A DNA stretch of 64,000 bases, taken from NCBI RefSeq assembly GCF_008831285.2, contig NC_045138.2, positions 2,458,143 to 2,522,142 of the forward strand, given 5' to 3'. A program made the translations under genes and the position numbers. The notes beneath the pieces were generated by a model. That model had not been told where the DNA came from. It saw nothing but the letters and a program-made list of their open reading frames with translations, and did not search any database. Positions 21,101 through 36,594 of this stretch are shown here, piece after piece; position 1 is the stretch's first letter, and each line of letters starts with the position of its first letter. The stretch comes from Nymphaea colorata (Eukaryota; Streptophyta; Magnoliopsida; Nymphaeales; Nymphaeaceae).

Positions 21101-22875
21101 GATCTCAATAAGTAACGATGAATATCAATTCTATTCAAACAAGTTTGTCGAGCCTTAATCGAGTCATGCTTGAGCTAACACATAATGATGAATATCAATT
21201 CTATTCAAACAAGTTTGTCGAGCCTTAATCGAGTCAAGTTCGAGCTCAACACGTAACTGCCGAGTCGAGCTCGAGGTGCTTCCATCAAGCTATCCTCGAG
21301 GTCGAGCCGAGTTAAGTTCGAGGTTTCATTAATTGAGCCGAGCTTGAACTGATTGAACTCGGGCTCAAATTGATGTGACATGAAAAATCAGCTGAAAGCC
21401 AAAGCAAAAGTGAAGACATTCTTGGCAGCCATTGATCCATCTCCAACCACCCTTAGCTTTTTTTAGTTATCAATAGCATTCGACAAAATGTCGTCCCAAA
21501 TAATAAGACCAAGGTAACTTTTTGGGTGCACTTAAAATCAATTCAGGAACAGAATTGACCCATTGAATCGGCTGATCTGCGTGTCCGGGTGAACCAGTAG
21601 TGAACCTTGACAAAAAAAAAGTTAATTTTTTAAATAAATAAAAAATGACATATAAATAACAAAAAGTTTAAGAAATAGACCTAAAAATAGGTTGGAATGT
21701 GACAAGGTGTGCCCTTGAATGAGCCATAGAATTAAATAAATTTTCCAACCAATTCAATTTGAATTTTATGAAAACAATGTTTTTTTTTTATGAAAATTAA
21801 GTGTGGGTTGAGAGGGAGGCAGAATGTCCTTGTGTTATACCCAAGTTTTTCACAAACTTAAAAATATAAAATTTTAAGGAGCACCAATATGTAAATGAAA
21901 AAAAATGTTCATAAATATCAATATGAAAAATGAAAAGATTTTTATAGTCTGTATGGGCCGTTGCCCATATATAACTCACACCTACCTTTTATAAATATCA
22001 ATATAAAGATTTTTAGAGTCTGTACCTGCTTTGCTTTTGTTTTTGTGTGATGCTTTGGGGTGACTAATGTTGGTACCTGATAGGTGGTTGGACTCGAGCC
22101 CAAGCTCAAACTAAAAAAAAAACAGAGTTTCGGGTCAGCCCAAGTAAGTCCGATTAAGTTCGGTTCAGTTGGATAAGATTTTTTTAATATATATTTTATT
22201 GTTTTTTATATATAAATATAATATTTTATTATGATTAATTATATTTATATATTATTTTATGTTTAAAATATATATTTTTTAATTTAATTAAACCGGACTG
22301 AGGTTGGATTTTAAGTAAGTTGAGATCCAAACTGTTTCGGATGTGGGGCCGACCCTAAGCCAAGAGTCGAAACTAGTTTTAGTTGACCGCCCTTTAATAA
22401 AAAAAATACCGAAACCAAACATGGCTCGTGACACAGTTACAAGAAATATTAATTTTCTATGCAGATGAGTTGAGCAATCTGGTGATCGAATGAACAGATT
22501 GAAGCCTACTCTTACAATATTTTATGGATCAAATCTGAGTCGAAGTTGGTGTTGGCTTGTGATGAACCGACGTGATGTCACCCATGACACCAGCCAAGGA
22601 AAACTTTTCCATCCGTCATCCTCAACGAGTGCTGGAAAAGTATGAGCTCACGCCGTGCTTTGACTCAAAACCGCAGAAAATAGCCTGAAGCTTATGGGAT
22701 TACCTGAAACACCATCCTCCGTCTGCTGAATTTCTTCGTCCTCTGCCTCTTCGCGGCAAAAATGGAAAAGTGGTGTTAACGTGGAGCACGCCGGCGGCCG
22801 ACTGGCGCATAATTTTCCTGGAGGGACCGGCGGCAATCTCCGGTCATTAAATGTCCCAACTTTCTCACGGTTTGC
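18200..22875. other. Intergenic DNA between OPR copies 3 and 4
   Basis: 18200 to about 20750 is a diverged form of the 3' flank of copies 1 and 2 (shared patches near 18950, 19500, 20400 and 20540). A CTCGAG-rich element fills 20836-21373. From about 21390 the sequence is the type-B 5' flank shared with copy 2. About 22753-22849 is a GC-richer 97-bp stretch upstream of the TATA box that copy 2 lacks. No gene is supported. Confidence 0.55.
20836..21373. mobile_element. hAT-like element, right terminus missing
   Basis: The left end TAGGGGTGAACAAAGAG is intact. The body is colinear with the complete element at 41617-42131, including an internal roughly 65-bp motif (TTTGTCGAGCCTTAATCGAG ... ATGAATATCAATTCTATTC) repeated about four times. 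The expected right end TGTTCACCC is absent; the sequence passes directly into OPR flank DNA. Confidence 0.55.
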
Positions 22876-22883
22876 TATAAAAG
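22876..22883 (+). promoter_or_regulatory. TATA box of OPR copy 4
   Basis: TATAAAAG, 94 bp upstream of the ATG; it is the intact version of the degraded box of copy 2. Confidence 0.6.
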
Positions 22884-22976
22884 GACTGCATTGCTTCTCC
22901 GCTGCCATCCGCGTCTCTGGCAATTTGTAGTGAGAAAGTAGTGAGAGAAACGGGAGGGAGGAAGAGAGAGGTAGCC

Positions 22977-25422
<2,446 letters not shown>

Positions 25423-28400
25423 AGTCTATACATGTTCATCAAATAAAGTTGCAGGGGAGGTGAGGCTGCTGAGATCAAATCCGTTCACCTTCGTTTAGAC
25501 ATATGAAGATTAATAACATGTACTTTTGTGTAAATCTTGCCCCCACATTGATCTCGTGCATCTTGGGTTCAAGAATTGAAGTGTCCCGGTTGTTGATCCT
25601 GCTACATAGGCTTTTATTAGGCTCCCAAGGATGCTGTATCTGAGGTTCTGAATAGCAGTCTAAGCATTGCAGTTAGGAATCATGAGGTGCGGGATGTTTT
25701 ATCTAATGAGTTCAGAGGTTTAAGTAGACTATGGAATTTTGTTTCAGTGAGAATAAGGAAATTTAATATGCTCCATATTTTTTATTTTTGTTCTTCTTGG
25801 TGAGTTTTGATTATTGATCATGCTGTAGCACTTCTATTTGGCTCATTTCTTGTGAAGGCTTTCTGATCTCTCTTCTAGTTGAGCCAGAAACCATTTTGAC
25901 ACTTGAACAGCATCGTGTCAGTGTACCAAAAAACTTGTGTCTTTGATCGCTTCATACGTGCAATGGGGTTTATATTAGATTTGAACATGTGAGACAGTGA
26001 TTCATGCTTGTCAACCCTGATTAGCTTTTCCCTGACTTGGAAAGTATTTATTGGCAGTGTTTATGTGGTTTCGTCTGATTGGAGAAACCTTTGGCAGTGT
26101 TAAAATTAAAAGTATTTATTGCATACCTTCTCAAAGGACATGCCTTAAGATTGATGCTTTCAAGTTAAACACTAAGAACCTAGCTTGGATTGGTGTTCAT
26201 GTGTTCATGTGTATTTTAGATGTGAACCCAGATTTATTTGCTGGTTTAAATGTTTCAGTAGTTAGAGGTTTCATTCTCTTCATGTGATTATGTCTAATTC
26301 TTGAAATACCATGGGAAAGTTTGGCTTTTTATGATGCCGAAAGATCTACAAAAATCTATTTGAAGATCAAGTCTTCAAAACCTTGTGAAGGTCAAGTCTT
26401 CCAGGTTGAAAAGGAACCAATTTGGGAGATCAATGGGTCAGATTTTTCTGACTACCAGCAGATATCACGACTTTGATAGTTTGATTGGTCAGGTTTGGTA
26501 AAGAAAAGCAAATGTGGTAGGAAAATAATTAATCAAGTTTTGCAGTTTGCTTCCTTTGCTGCATCTGAATATGGTTTCCCACCTGGCTAGCTAATATCGA
26601 GCTTTGTTGGATCTTGAAATATCTTGACCAGACCAGAACTTAAGCCTCAATCTTCTGTGCTTCATGATTTTCCCAAATCAATTTACTTCTTAAAGTTCCT
26701 GTCTGGTGGTAAAACTCTTCTTAATCTATGTCCAGTTTGTGCTTTATCCATTGGCAAACTCTTATATTAGCATGTGCCGCCTGCGGCTTTAATCAAGTTA
26801 GGACTTTTCCGGCTTGTCTTGCACACATTCAACATAAGTTCGAATCCAGACTAAATCCTCTTAAGAGCAACAGTAGAACCAACTGCATGTGCGTCCTTTG
26901 ACACTGTGCTGTGCATAACATTTGCAAAGAGTGATGTCCTTTCGATGTGAATCGCAATTGCCCGAATCACACACAGCCAATTACCAACTCCGTTACACTG
27001 ATTACTTAAACACAAAGATTGGCATTTTATCTGTATCTTCTTTTTCACCTTATTATTAAATTGCCCAACAGCAACGATGTTTGATCTAGTTGTCAATATA
27101 CTCTTATCAGTTCATTGTCAAGCCTCACAGAGTCATATGTGTGGTCTAAGTTGTAGGATAACGCACACACATTTGGTGACCTGAACTCAATTTGAACGAC
27201 GGCCAAATGCCAACTTCACTGTGCCGACTTAACTCTGGCTCGGTGTGAATTCTTTCTAGGCCTGCTGCCTCCATTACTCGACCTTTTCTGCCTTACTTTA
27301 CAGGATGTATAAGACTTCTAGTTGCCAAAGTGGATAAGAGTTTTAGGAACTCAAAACAGATCATTTTCACACAGATTGGAAAAGCCAAAACTGTTCTTCT
27401 CAAGCTTGGACTAAGACGTAAAGATCAAAGTCTCAATGATAGAAGTGATTGGATGTAAAGAGACGAGAACAGAAAAAGAAATGTCGTAAGCTAGGAATCG
27501 TCAGGGCATTAGCATCATTTTCGTCTGTAACACTATTTGACAGTGCTGGTAGTGGCAGAACAAGTCAAAATTGGCAGCAACGAATGTCCTAAAGCTGTTG
27601 AAAAGAAGCAGCATCCTTTCTGCTTGAAAGTTTGTGGGAATCTAATTCCCCAAGCGTACGGGGTTGAGGCAGGAAGGGATTTACTGTACCTTTCTTTTCT
27701 CTTGCATGCATAGGTACATCCATACGTGTGTGTACCAAAGCATGACCGTTGCTTGCACGGGCGTGTGCATTCAAGAGAGACATAGCAGACAAAATGAAAA
27801 TATAATTGCCGAAAGAAGGGGCGACAATGTCTCCAAAAGTTACAAAGAAAGTGGCAAACAAAAGAAGAAAAGAAAATACAAAAATACAAAATTCTGAAGA
27901 GAGAGAGAGAGAGAAAGAGAGAGCTTTGGTTTTGGTTTCTCACGTTAACATTTCATTGGGTAGTTTCCTTATTTAATTGAACCAAATGAATGTTAGGTAG
28001 ATGTGCCGCAAGGGGGCATATAGATAACTGCACAACAAAGCAGCTTACATTCGATACACCCGACATTCGAGTCCGGTTGTGTTACTTTTTTGGACTGCAA
28101 TCAATGGTAAACATGACACCCAAGTTAAAAGAATATCCCGGATGTTCATCCAAGTTCTAAAACAAGTCAAAACCTTATTGATACGAGATTTATGACCTTG
28201 AGGGTTCTATGCTAAAGACGGTTTCTCCTAAATAAACACTAAAAAAAATGTTAGATATATGTTGATCTCCGGACTGTTTTTCATGTTAAACTCATGCTAC
28301 CATACATTAATTTTATTACCACAGAAATGAGTCGCTTAGGGTTTAGGGTTTAAACTAATGACCCAAAAGTGAGTGCAAACCCATGTGTCCATGGTATTGT

Positions 28401-28942
28401 CCTTGTAAGACGGTTTGTGGATTTATTGTCCTTATAAAAGAACCGTATGTTAAAGGCCCGTTGTCACATAAAACGCGTACTATTTAAAAAAAAGTACGTA
28501 TTGTTCGAAAAACAAACACGTATAGTACTCGAGAAATAAGTAAGCCATATAAAACAACAATTAGACACAACTTTTTTAAAAAATTCTAGAAAATAAAAAA
28601 CATGAAAAAATGCATATTGTACATATTTTTTCTTTTTTCTTATTAATTTTTAGTATTTATTAAATGTTTTAAATTTTTTGAAAAATTATCGAGATTTTAT
28701 CAAGATATACAACTTTACTGTATTATGCTCGAGAAATTTCTCGCCTTATAATACCCATACACGATATATGTGACAATTGTTAAAGCTACGTTTGACAGCC
28801 TCGGATATGATATCTACGTTACTAAGCATCCAAGGGGTCCTAAAACAATGTAAGTGTGATTTTATGATGTAATGCAGATTTCAAATATGCAATTGTGGAA
28901 TCCACTGTTCGCTTCAGCAGTGGATTGCACTTAACCAGTGTT
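25423..28942. other. Intergenic DNA downstream of the OPR array
   Basis: The 3' UTR of copy 4 probably occupies the first few hundred bases (AATAAA at 25442-25447). Beyond that I see no conserved coding sequence. A GA microsatellite lies at 27899-27923 and a short TTTAGGG-like run near 28337-28354. Open frames at 26051-26287 and 27533-27943 (- strand) have no recognisable domains. Confidence 0.5.
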
Positions 28943-29291
28943 TAAGGCTGTACATGAGTCGAACCAGCTTGACTAAACAAACTCGAGCTCGGGCTCAACT
29001 TACTTAAGTCGCTTTAACTCTTTTTTGTTAAGATGTCTTGTTTCTTTTAACTCGCTTAGCTCGTCCATGCATTTAACTTAATTATTCAACTATGATGAAC
29101 CGGTTTTACGTAGTTGAGTCTACCCAAGTTCTTATCACTCGAATTCGACTCATTTAACACTGACTCATTTAACACTTCAAGTATGAATTTAAACTTGAGC
29201 TCGGCTGGTTTATAATGAATCGAGCTCGAGTCTAATTTTTTTGAGCGAGGTGGAGTTGAGCCCAAACTGGCTTGATTCTTGTACAGTCCCA
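28943..29291. mobile_element. hAT-like element flanked by a duplicated hairpin
   Basis: Left end TAAGGCTGTACATGAG and right end CTTGTACAGTCCCA are imperfect inverted repeats. The flanking 8-mers CCAGTGTT and CCAGCATC agree at 5 of 8 positions, a possible decayed target duplication. The interior is CTCGAGCT-rich. A roughly 45-bp hairpin-forming sequence lies on both sides (see findings). Confidence 0.5.
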
Positions 29292-31010
29292 CCAGCATCT
29301 AAGATAAGGAATCCACTGTTTGTTTCAGCAGTGGATTTCACTTACCCAGCAGCTGTCAAACATGAACTAAATTTATTATTTTGATTTTATTTTATGACAA
29401 GGAAGCAACTTTTGGCTCATGGAAAAGAGAGAATATATATTTTGGGTGATGAGCCTTTGCAATTCCTTTGGCTTGAATGTTCTAAACCGACCCACAAACC
29501 TCAACTGTGCTCCCGGGCATCAAACTTTGCATTGATTATTTATTTATTTTTGAGAAGACAAAGAAAGAACAACAAAAATTCAACATACATTGTTAGGCTT
29601 CTGGTTGGTGAAACCCTCTTCGATCCCCCGTTACAATTGAATCTACAGATCATGAAAACTCGAGAAACTGAATTCTTATTCATATCATGATCATGTCATA
29701 TTTTAAAATATTTTAAAAATATTTTTTCATTATTTTTATTTTTTTAAGAAAAATGATTTTTTAAATCAACTCATGAGCTAGTGGAGAGAAAAGGAGCTTC
29801 TGGGGACTTGAGATTTAGAACTTCGTGTAAGAACTCACCGGATTCAATGGTTGCCTTTTCATGGGCAATCAATAGTGCAAAGATAAATTTCAAGAAAGTG
29901 ACCTTTTGGCCCTATTTTTTTTATGTAGAATTTAAAAAAGAGCTACCATTTGCATAAAAACAATACTTTTCATGAAAATCATCAAACTACAATTTTTTTT
30001 TTATAGAAAAAATTTCATTAATATGAGCAGCAGAAAAAGTAGCTACAATTTTTTTTTCCCAATCCCATTATCTCTTACCAAACTACATTCTTATTGTTTT
30101 AGCTCACAATAAGTTAACTCTATGATGACCATATATAGAAATTTTTATAACAAATGCATGTCTTTTTTTTCAAAATACAGAAAAAATAGCCCAAAGTGGA
30201 AATTTTCTAGTGTTTACATGTGGCTCCTCCCCTTTGTTTTGTCATCATATATGTGCTAATTACTAGCCTTTTTTTTTTCTCCAACGCAAAGTTTCAACTT
30301 AATTTATTCAATTATTCTAATTGAGCATGAAGAATCCTTTTATTCCACCTTTGAATGCCTTCCACCAAGATGACATATATCCTCCCTTTATTTTTTCTTT
30401 AACAACCCTAGAATCCTTCACTTTGGACACAGAATAAGGCTATGGCTTCCACATGTTCATCTAGGAAGGGCTCAATTCCCATGAGAAGACTGCCAAATGC
30501 AAAGGTGGGGCTCTCCTATTGCTTCAACCAAACACTTAGCTCCCACTTTACATGGGCGTACAAATTTGGGTATCTAAAGATTCTAAACAATGTGTTTTAT
30601 ATATCTGCTAGATGCTCAGCCCTCAAAAAAAAATATGCAAATGAGTGGATTGTCCACATTGGGATCTTTTTCACTATAGAACATCTTTTTTTTTAAGGCC
30701 TTGTAGTCATAGCGGGCTTAAGAAAAAGTAGGAATCTTTTTTTTCAAGAGGGTCCCTTGAGATGATAGAAAAGAACATTATGAATTGAGGGAAGGGAAGT
30801 CATTTATTCCATTCTATTGCCCGGCTAAATGCTGGAGCGCCTAACCAACTCCTTGTCTCCATAGGGTATATGGTCTGCTTTCGGTGTTTCGATGAACTGC
30901 TCCTACTATGCTTCAATTTGTGTATTGGTAACCTTTTTTTTACAGTATAAAGTGTTTGATATATTGGGAATTTGAAACGGAGACTGGTCGCCTGCTAGCC
31001 CCCACACTAC
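29292..31010. other. AT-rich intergenic stretch, no gene recognised
   Basis: Rich in poly-T and poly-A runs. Open frames of 84-98 codons (29394-29690, 30442-30696) show no domain, no splice context and no conservation elsewhere in the window. 30905-31000 is a diverged copy of 20730-20820, both ending GGTCGCCTGCTAGCCC just before a hAT-like element. Confidence 0.5.
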
Positions 31011-31491
31011 TAGGGCTGTTCATGAGCGAGTTCGAGCGAGTTGAGCCAGCTAGAACTCGCTTGTGTGTCTTGAAAGGAACTCAAACTCGGCCCAAGCTCG
31101 ACTCAAGTTCAATTTCATTAGCTCGAGCTCGACTCGGCTTGAGTTCTTAAAACTCGAACTCGGCTTGATTAAGCTCGAGCCGAACATTGGCTTGAGCCAA
31201 GCCAAGCATTTCAAAAATTTATGTTTTAAAGGAAGAGGTCACATGCATACCCATTTGAGCAATCTATTTTTTTTTATAACTTTATGAGACATATTTTACA
31301 TATTTTCTTTCTCGAGCTTAAACCAGTTTAACCGAGCCGAGCCCACTTAACTCGACCTCGACTCGTTTAGGTTGTCGAGTTCATTTCTTAACTTGAACTC
31401 GACTCGTTTAATAAATGAGTCGAGTTCAAGTCAAGTTTATCGAACGAGTTTGAGTCGAAGTCGAGTTAGTTCGACTCGTTGAACAGCCTTA
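31011..31491. mobile_element. hAT-like non-autonomous element
   Basis: Left end TAGGGCTGTTCATGAGC and right end GTTGAACAGCCTTA give 10-12 bp of inverted repeat. Flanking 8-mers CACACTAC and CACATTGT match at 5 of 8, consistent with an old 8-bp target duplication. The interior is GAGCTCGAGCTCGACTCGG-like repeats with no coding capacity. Confidence 0.6.
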
Positions 31492-32679
31492 CACATTGTA
31501 CATTGCTACAACACCCGCTGGCACATTTATTCCTTTCTAGCAACTGCAAAATTTGATAAGGAAACAAGATCAAAAAAGAAATATGACAATAAAGAACTAA
31601 AAGCATGCTACTTGGAACTTTTCCATAGTGGGACATGATGTGCATCACTTGCTTGCCTGGATGGCCAGTAGTTCAAGATGGAAAGCTCGTATCTTAGTGT
31701 TTCATGTGTCATGGTGATTAAAAAGATGTGACCATGGGTGATGCTAGCCAGCTTCTAATGCATGTCCAAAACATTTATTTTTGAGTAGTTGGCATGAGGA
31801 CATTTATTTTTTTTTTTACTTTCACAATTTTTTGTGGCATTTTAATGCAAAAGTCCCCTCGTTTATTGAAATGTTGTAAAAATGCAATGATAGTAGTTGT
31901 CATGTCCACATCAACATGTCTAAGAGCATATTCTATTTGTCATGTTCATGTCATGTTTGGAGATGAACAAGCTTAGACGCTGTTTGGGAATGTAAACAGT
32001 CCAATGAATCTAACTAATTTTTTGGGTTAGATACATGGAACAGTAACATAATGTTCCTATTCCTAAACGGCGTCTTAGGGATATCGATGCATCGAATTTG
32101 GATTGAATATTTAAGATAATTACTACCAAAAAATCAAATATGTTAAATAATTTAACATCCAATTGAGAAATTGAACCAGATTCAAATTTAAGACATGACA
32201 TCTTATCATATTCATGTTTGGATTCGGTTTTAAATAATAAAATATATGCCCACTTGGATTTGGTTTAACTTCAAATTCAGTTTCAAATTAAGTATTGTAT
32301 ACTGATTTCCATACATATTGACAGTCAGCTCCTAATTTATCATAATGAAGTTCAGATTTGGTTGTATACATAAAAGTCATATTCAAATTTGAACATGAAA
32401 ATAAAAATTGGGATTCGGATTGTGAATTTTAAAATTGAATACAAACATGGTGTAGATTTTTTTCTATTGGTATTTGAATCCAAATATGTGAACATCCAAT
32501 AAATCCAGTATGGTAAAAAGTACATCCATAGGGAATTGAATCCATTGGGATCCCTAAAACAAACAATTCATGCATTCAACCCCATCATCTATGTTGTGTT
32601 TAGAGTATAAAACACTATCATAAGGGTTGGAACCCAAATTTTTTCCTAGGGGGATGAGAGTAGTTGACTGTTGGAGGGG
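31492..32679. other. Intergenic stretch with a foldback element
   Basis: Apart from the 99-bp foldback at 31976-32074, this is AT-rich with repeated GGATTTGG/CAAATTCAAAT motifs around 32200-32540, similar to 33030-33370 and 40290-40650. No gene is supported. Confidence 0.45.
31976..32074. mobile_element. Short foldback (MITE-like) element
   Basis: GACGCTGTTTGGGAAT at the left and ATTCCTAAACGGCGTC at the right pair at 14 of 16 positions. TTA lies directly on each side, as expected for the 3-bp target sites of PIF/Harbinger-type elements. 99 bp, non-coding. Confidence 0.5.
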
Positions 32680-33026
32680 CCAATATATTTTCCAAAAGTT
32701 AAGTTTGTACCTGGGCCAAAATAAAAATTCCAAAAAATTAGCATGTAAATTCTAAATTTCCTAAATTTGAAAGGGGCCATTGCCCTAGGTGGGCCCACCT
32801 CGGCTCCGACACTATATTCTTTTGAAAAAAATTGCATCTGGGCCGAAATAAAAAATCCAAAAAAATAAGCATGTAAATTCTAAATTTCCAAAATCTGAGG
32901 GAGGCCATGGCCCCTACTGCCCCCACAATATATTTTTTGAAAATTTGTACCTAGGCTGAAATAAAAATTTCAAAAATTTGACCACATAAATTCTAAATTT
33001 TTATAATCTGAGGGGAGCCATGGCAC
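32680..33026. repeat. Three degenerate tandem copies of a roughly 120-bp repeat
   Basis: Units start near 32680, 32810 and 32926. Each has TATTTT...GAAAA, a (T)GTACCTGGGC or related box, AAATAAAAATTC, CATGTAAATTCTAAATTT, then a GGGGCCATGGCCC-type palindromic block. Related GGGCC...GGCCC sequence occurs near 34230-34340 and 57970-58100, so it is a dispersed family. Confidence 0.55.
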
Positions 33027-34283
33027 TAGGGATGTCAATGAATTGGATTTGATCAAATATACTCTTAATCATATCTGTTTTTTCGGATATTCACATATTC
33101 AAATTCAAATATAGAAAAGTCATATCTGAATCTGAATCCAAAATCTGACTTACAATTTGAATTCATCTGAATCTGATTTTTATATTTATATCTGAATCCG
33201 AATCTGAATTTTGAACCAAATTTTTCCAGTTTTCAGCATTAGATATAGGATATTTGTCTAAAAATAAATCAGATCCAAATGCATATCTAAATCCAATCTG
33301 ATTTCTTAATCAAATATTAATTTTTTTGTGTCATACCTAATTTTTTGGTACCGATTCAGTTAGATATCTGATTCAAATAGGATATATTGGCTTTGCCCCC
33401 TGCTGTTCTTGTATTCAATCCCCTCATAAGATGGTAGCTCATATTCATGAGCCAGAAAAGGTTTTCTTTTTTTTTTTCCTTTTTCTTTTTCTTTGCTGTT
33501 TCCTGATTTATTTTTATGGAGGGGCTTTTTGCCACTGGTTTTCATTGTTTGTGCACATAGTATTTATAGTATGATACTCTCTCTCTCTCCCTCTCTCTCT
33601 CTCATGGGCTTTTGGTGCCAAAATGGGTGGACAGCAACAGAAAGATGAAATGTCCTTGGAGAAATGTATGTTTAGTTCCAAAGCTTCACTCCTGCCAACA
33701 ACCAGGGAATTGGATAAGTAAAAAATTTTGATCTTTCCCTTGCCTTGTGCTTTGCTGACATTTGGATAGGACACTCTTGTTTGTTGGTTAGCACCATACT
33801 GTTCTTGTGCACATTTTTATTATCTTTGTGCAAAAGTATGCATGCGCACACATGCACGTATGCATATCAATGATATAAAAACCGCGATTACGACCAAATC
33901 AGTGGCAAACCAATTCGATTCAGTGGCTGATCTATAGGTGCCATGCTTCATTTTTATTATATCTACAAAGTTTTAAGGATTTTTATTCTCAATTTCATTT
34001 AATTTAATTTTAAGAATAAATATAATAATATCTATTTGGATTCACAAAAGCCCATTCTATTCAAAAACCCTGTTTTTTTATAACATTGGTGTGCATGCAT
34101 CCAAGTATGCGATGTGTGCTTTAAGCTTGCACTAGAGGGATGGGAAAGAAGACAAAAGGATACATTTTGAGGTATGAGACACTTCATACATGTGCAAATG
34201 AGTTTTCAAACATGAGACAAAGTGCCCCAAGGGGTATGGGTGGAGCCAAGGTAGGGCCTGCTTGGGCCTTGGCCCCACCTCAA

Positions 34284-34325
<42 letters not shown>

Positions 34326-36594
34326 TGAAAAATTTCTGGCTCTGCGCCTGCTAAAGAACATAGTTCAAATGGGCAGGCTGAGGGTGCGCGCTGCGCATGC
34401 TTAGTTTGACTTGCGAGGGGCTATGCTCTTATACTAAAAAGGGTAGTCGGTTTTACATGTAATTTGAAGCATGCTATCCCACCACCTAATACTGATGCAG
34501 TATTGGACCCTAGGGGCAGGGGAAAAGGGAAAGCTTTGGCTCTTGTTTGGGTGGTGGGATAACATCCCGCTCACCCAACCATGAGATACAGTTTATTAAT
34601 AACTTAATTACCCAAATTTTGACATACATCTTCCAACTTATTGAAATATAAGAATTTAGAATTATTGTTCATTTATTAAATTTACATACTACAATTGAAA
34701 AGGTAAAACTAATTAGATTTACCTTCTTGTCATCTTCTGCAGTGTATTTATTTCAAGTTATAGAAAGTGGACTCTTTACTTTTGGATTTTTAGATTTATA
34801 TCATATTAACATACAAGTTGAATTTGTTAATGATTAGACAATTGTAAATGTTGAATATATTAATATTAGTGTTTCATTTTCATTGGCTTTGTTTTCTGTT
34901 GATATATTGGTACTTGCCACACAGTTTTTTTTTTTTTTTGAAATATGCAATTATAGATCTTGTTATCAACTCAATTATTGCTTGATGGTATGGATTATAC
35001 ATGTGGTCAAGTCATTTTACAACTTTTTTTTTTATATTTAAATGACAAGTTATGTAGTGTTTTTCTTTCAAAAATAATAGTTAACAAAACCTGGGCCAAG
35101 TCATCGAGTTGACCTGCTGAGTCAGGAGTCAAGAATGAACGAGTCGATTCCCAAGTCACCTTGTTTTAAAACATTGGTTGCAATGAAGGCATTTTTCTTG
35201 TTATGTATTTTCATGATAGCTCATATCATGATTATTAAAGATTCTAGATAGAGCTCGACCCTAATTTGTCAGACATCCTTATTATTAGTTTGATGCCTAT
35301 GGGCATTAATGTCTTTGTGTTAATGAGGTTTGAATATTATATTAGCTGACATACATTGGATTCACACCAGACATTAACGCAGCCCCGGATCCTAAGGCCA
35401 AAGGAAAAGGAAACAACCCAGAAAGGGGGGGTGGGCGGGGGTGGTGTTCTCATTCTGAACAGTAGGGTGAAATACTCCACTCACACTTCGAAATTAGTTT
35501 TTATGTAATTTAATTGGTAAAAATTACTCGGAACAATGTCAAAGCTTCAAGTTTGTTAATAGTATTACAATGTTTGATTTTCATGTCATTCATTGTCCAT
35601 TGCACTTCATTAGCTCTCATGAGAGTCTAGCTCAACATTTGATCTTAACTTTAAAATGGCGCCAAATTACATTATTGAATGAAACTATAATCAGCACACC
35701 AATTTGAGCTTCAGTGGTCCTCAAGCAACTGACACTTTTTTTTTTTTTCTTCTGCAGTTAATTCATCATTTTTTTGGCGAATCAGAATTCAATAGTTCAG
35801 GTTTTCATGGACATTTCACTTGGAAACTGCTCCTTTTTTTCCCTTATTGGTTCAGCAGTTTATGTTAACATCAGGGACACTCAACCCAATGTCTAGAACA
35901 CACTAAGAAAGATATATATTCTTAAATATAATACTCACAAAGCATATATAAAGCATAATGATTGAGCAGTGACATGCATGTACAATCTAATTAAAAAAGT
36001 AAACATGCATTCCTTCCCCAAAAAGTGGCTATATATTCTGAATACTTGGCTAACTGTGATTTGGTCATGTCAATTAATTGGACACATACTCTTGGATCTG
36101 TTTGTTCAGAATTGCAGATAAATTGTTATAGACTCTAAAATCATTGAATCTTTGGTTCTAATAAACAAAATCAACCACTCAAATAAGCCAATATAAGATT
36201 TGATATTATGTTTTGCATGTTTAGAATCTTGAAAAGGAAGTTAGCAAAAAGTTCTCCTAGTGCAGCTAAACAAATGGAGAGAGACAGAGGGGGAGGTGTC
36301 TCACCATGATAGTGACAAATAAAATGACAGCAGCTGGGACCCTAGAGAATAGCCATTCATTGCATAAAGAGGGATAAAGCTTAATATATATATGACCAAC
36401 TTGAAAGAATGTTGATTTGCAAAAGTTGGTCCATAGACTACCCAAAAGTGCTGCTTTGCTATATCAGCCCCCCTAAGGCTTTCTTCTAAGTTGTGAAGGC
36501 AGTGAGAGAGGAAACACAGAAGCAGCAGCAGCAGCAGCAGCCTTGAAGCTAGTCTAAACTAGTGGAAGGTTGTCTGTTAAGACTCCAACTACAT
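33027..36594. other. Intergenic DNA upstream of the MADS-box gene
   Basis: 33027 to about 33370 is a degenerate repeat beginning TAGGGATGTCAATGAAT, related to 40288-40652. There is a CT microsatellite at 33580-33603 and (TA)n at 34287-34322. Two similar stretches near 34480-34570 and 35360-35470 hint at another repeat family. The last few hundred bases should hold the MADS promoter and leader; a (CAG)n run at about 36522-36541 lies in the probable 5' UTR. No other gene is recognised. Confidence 0.5.
34287..34322. repeat. (TA)n microsatellite
   Basis: Uninterrupted TA dinucleotides, inside a copy of the GGGCC-rich dispersed repeat. Confidence 0.9.

Noticed and set aside
27533-27943. 136-codon open frame on the - strand
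   Set aside because: Partly a translation of a CT/GA microsatellite (FLSLSLF); no domain, no promoter or splice context seen.
28337-28354. TTTAGGG-like telomeric repeat
   Set aside because: Only two to three units, too short to mean a telomere or fusion point.
30442-30696. 84-codon open frame with a plausible ATG
   Set aside because: No recognised family and no similarity to anything else in the window; length is expected by chance.
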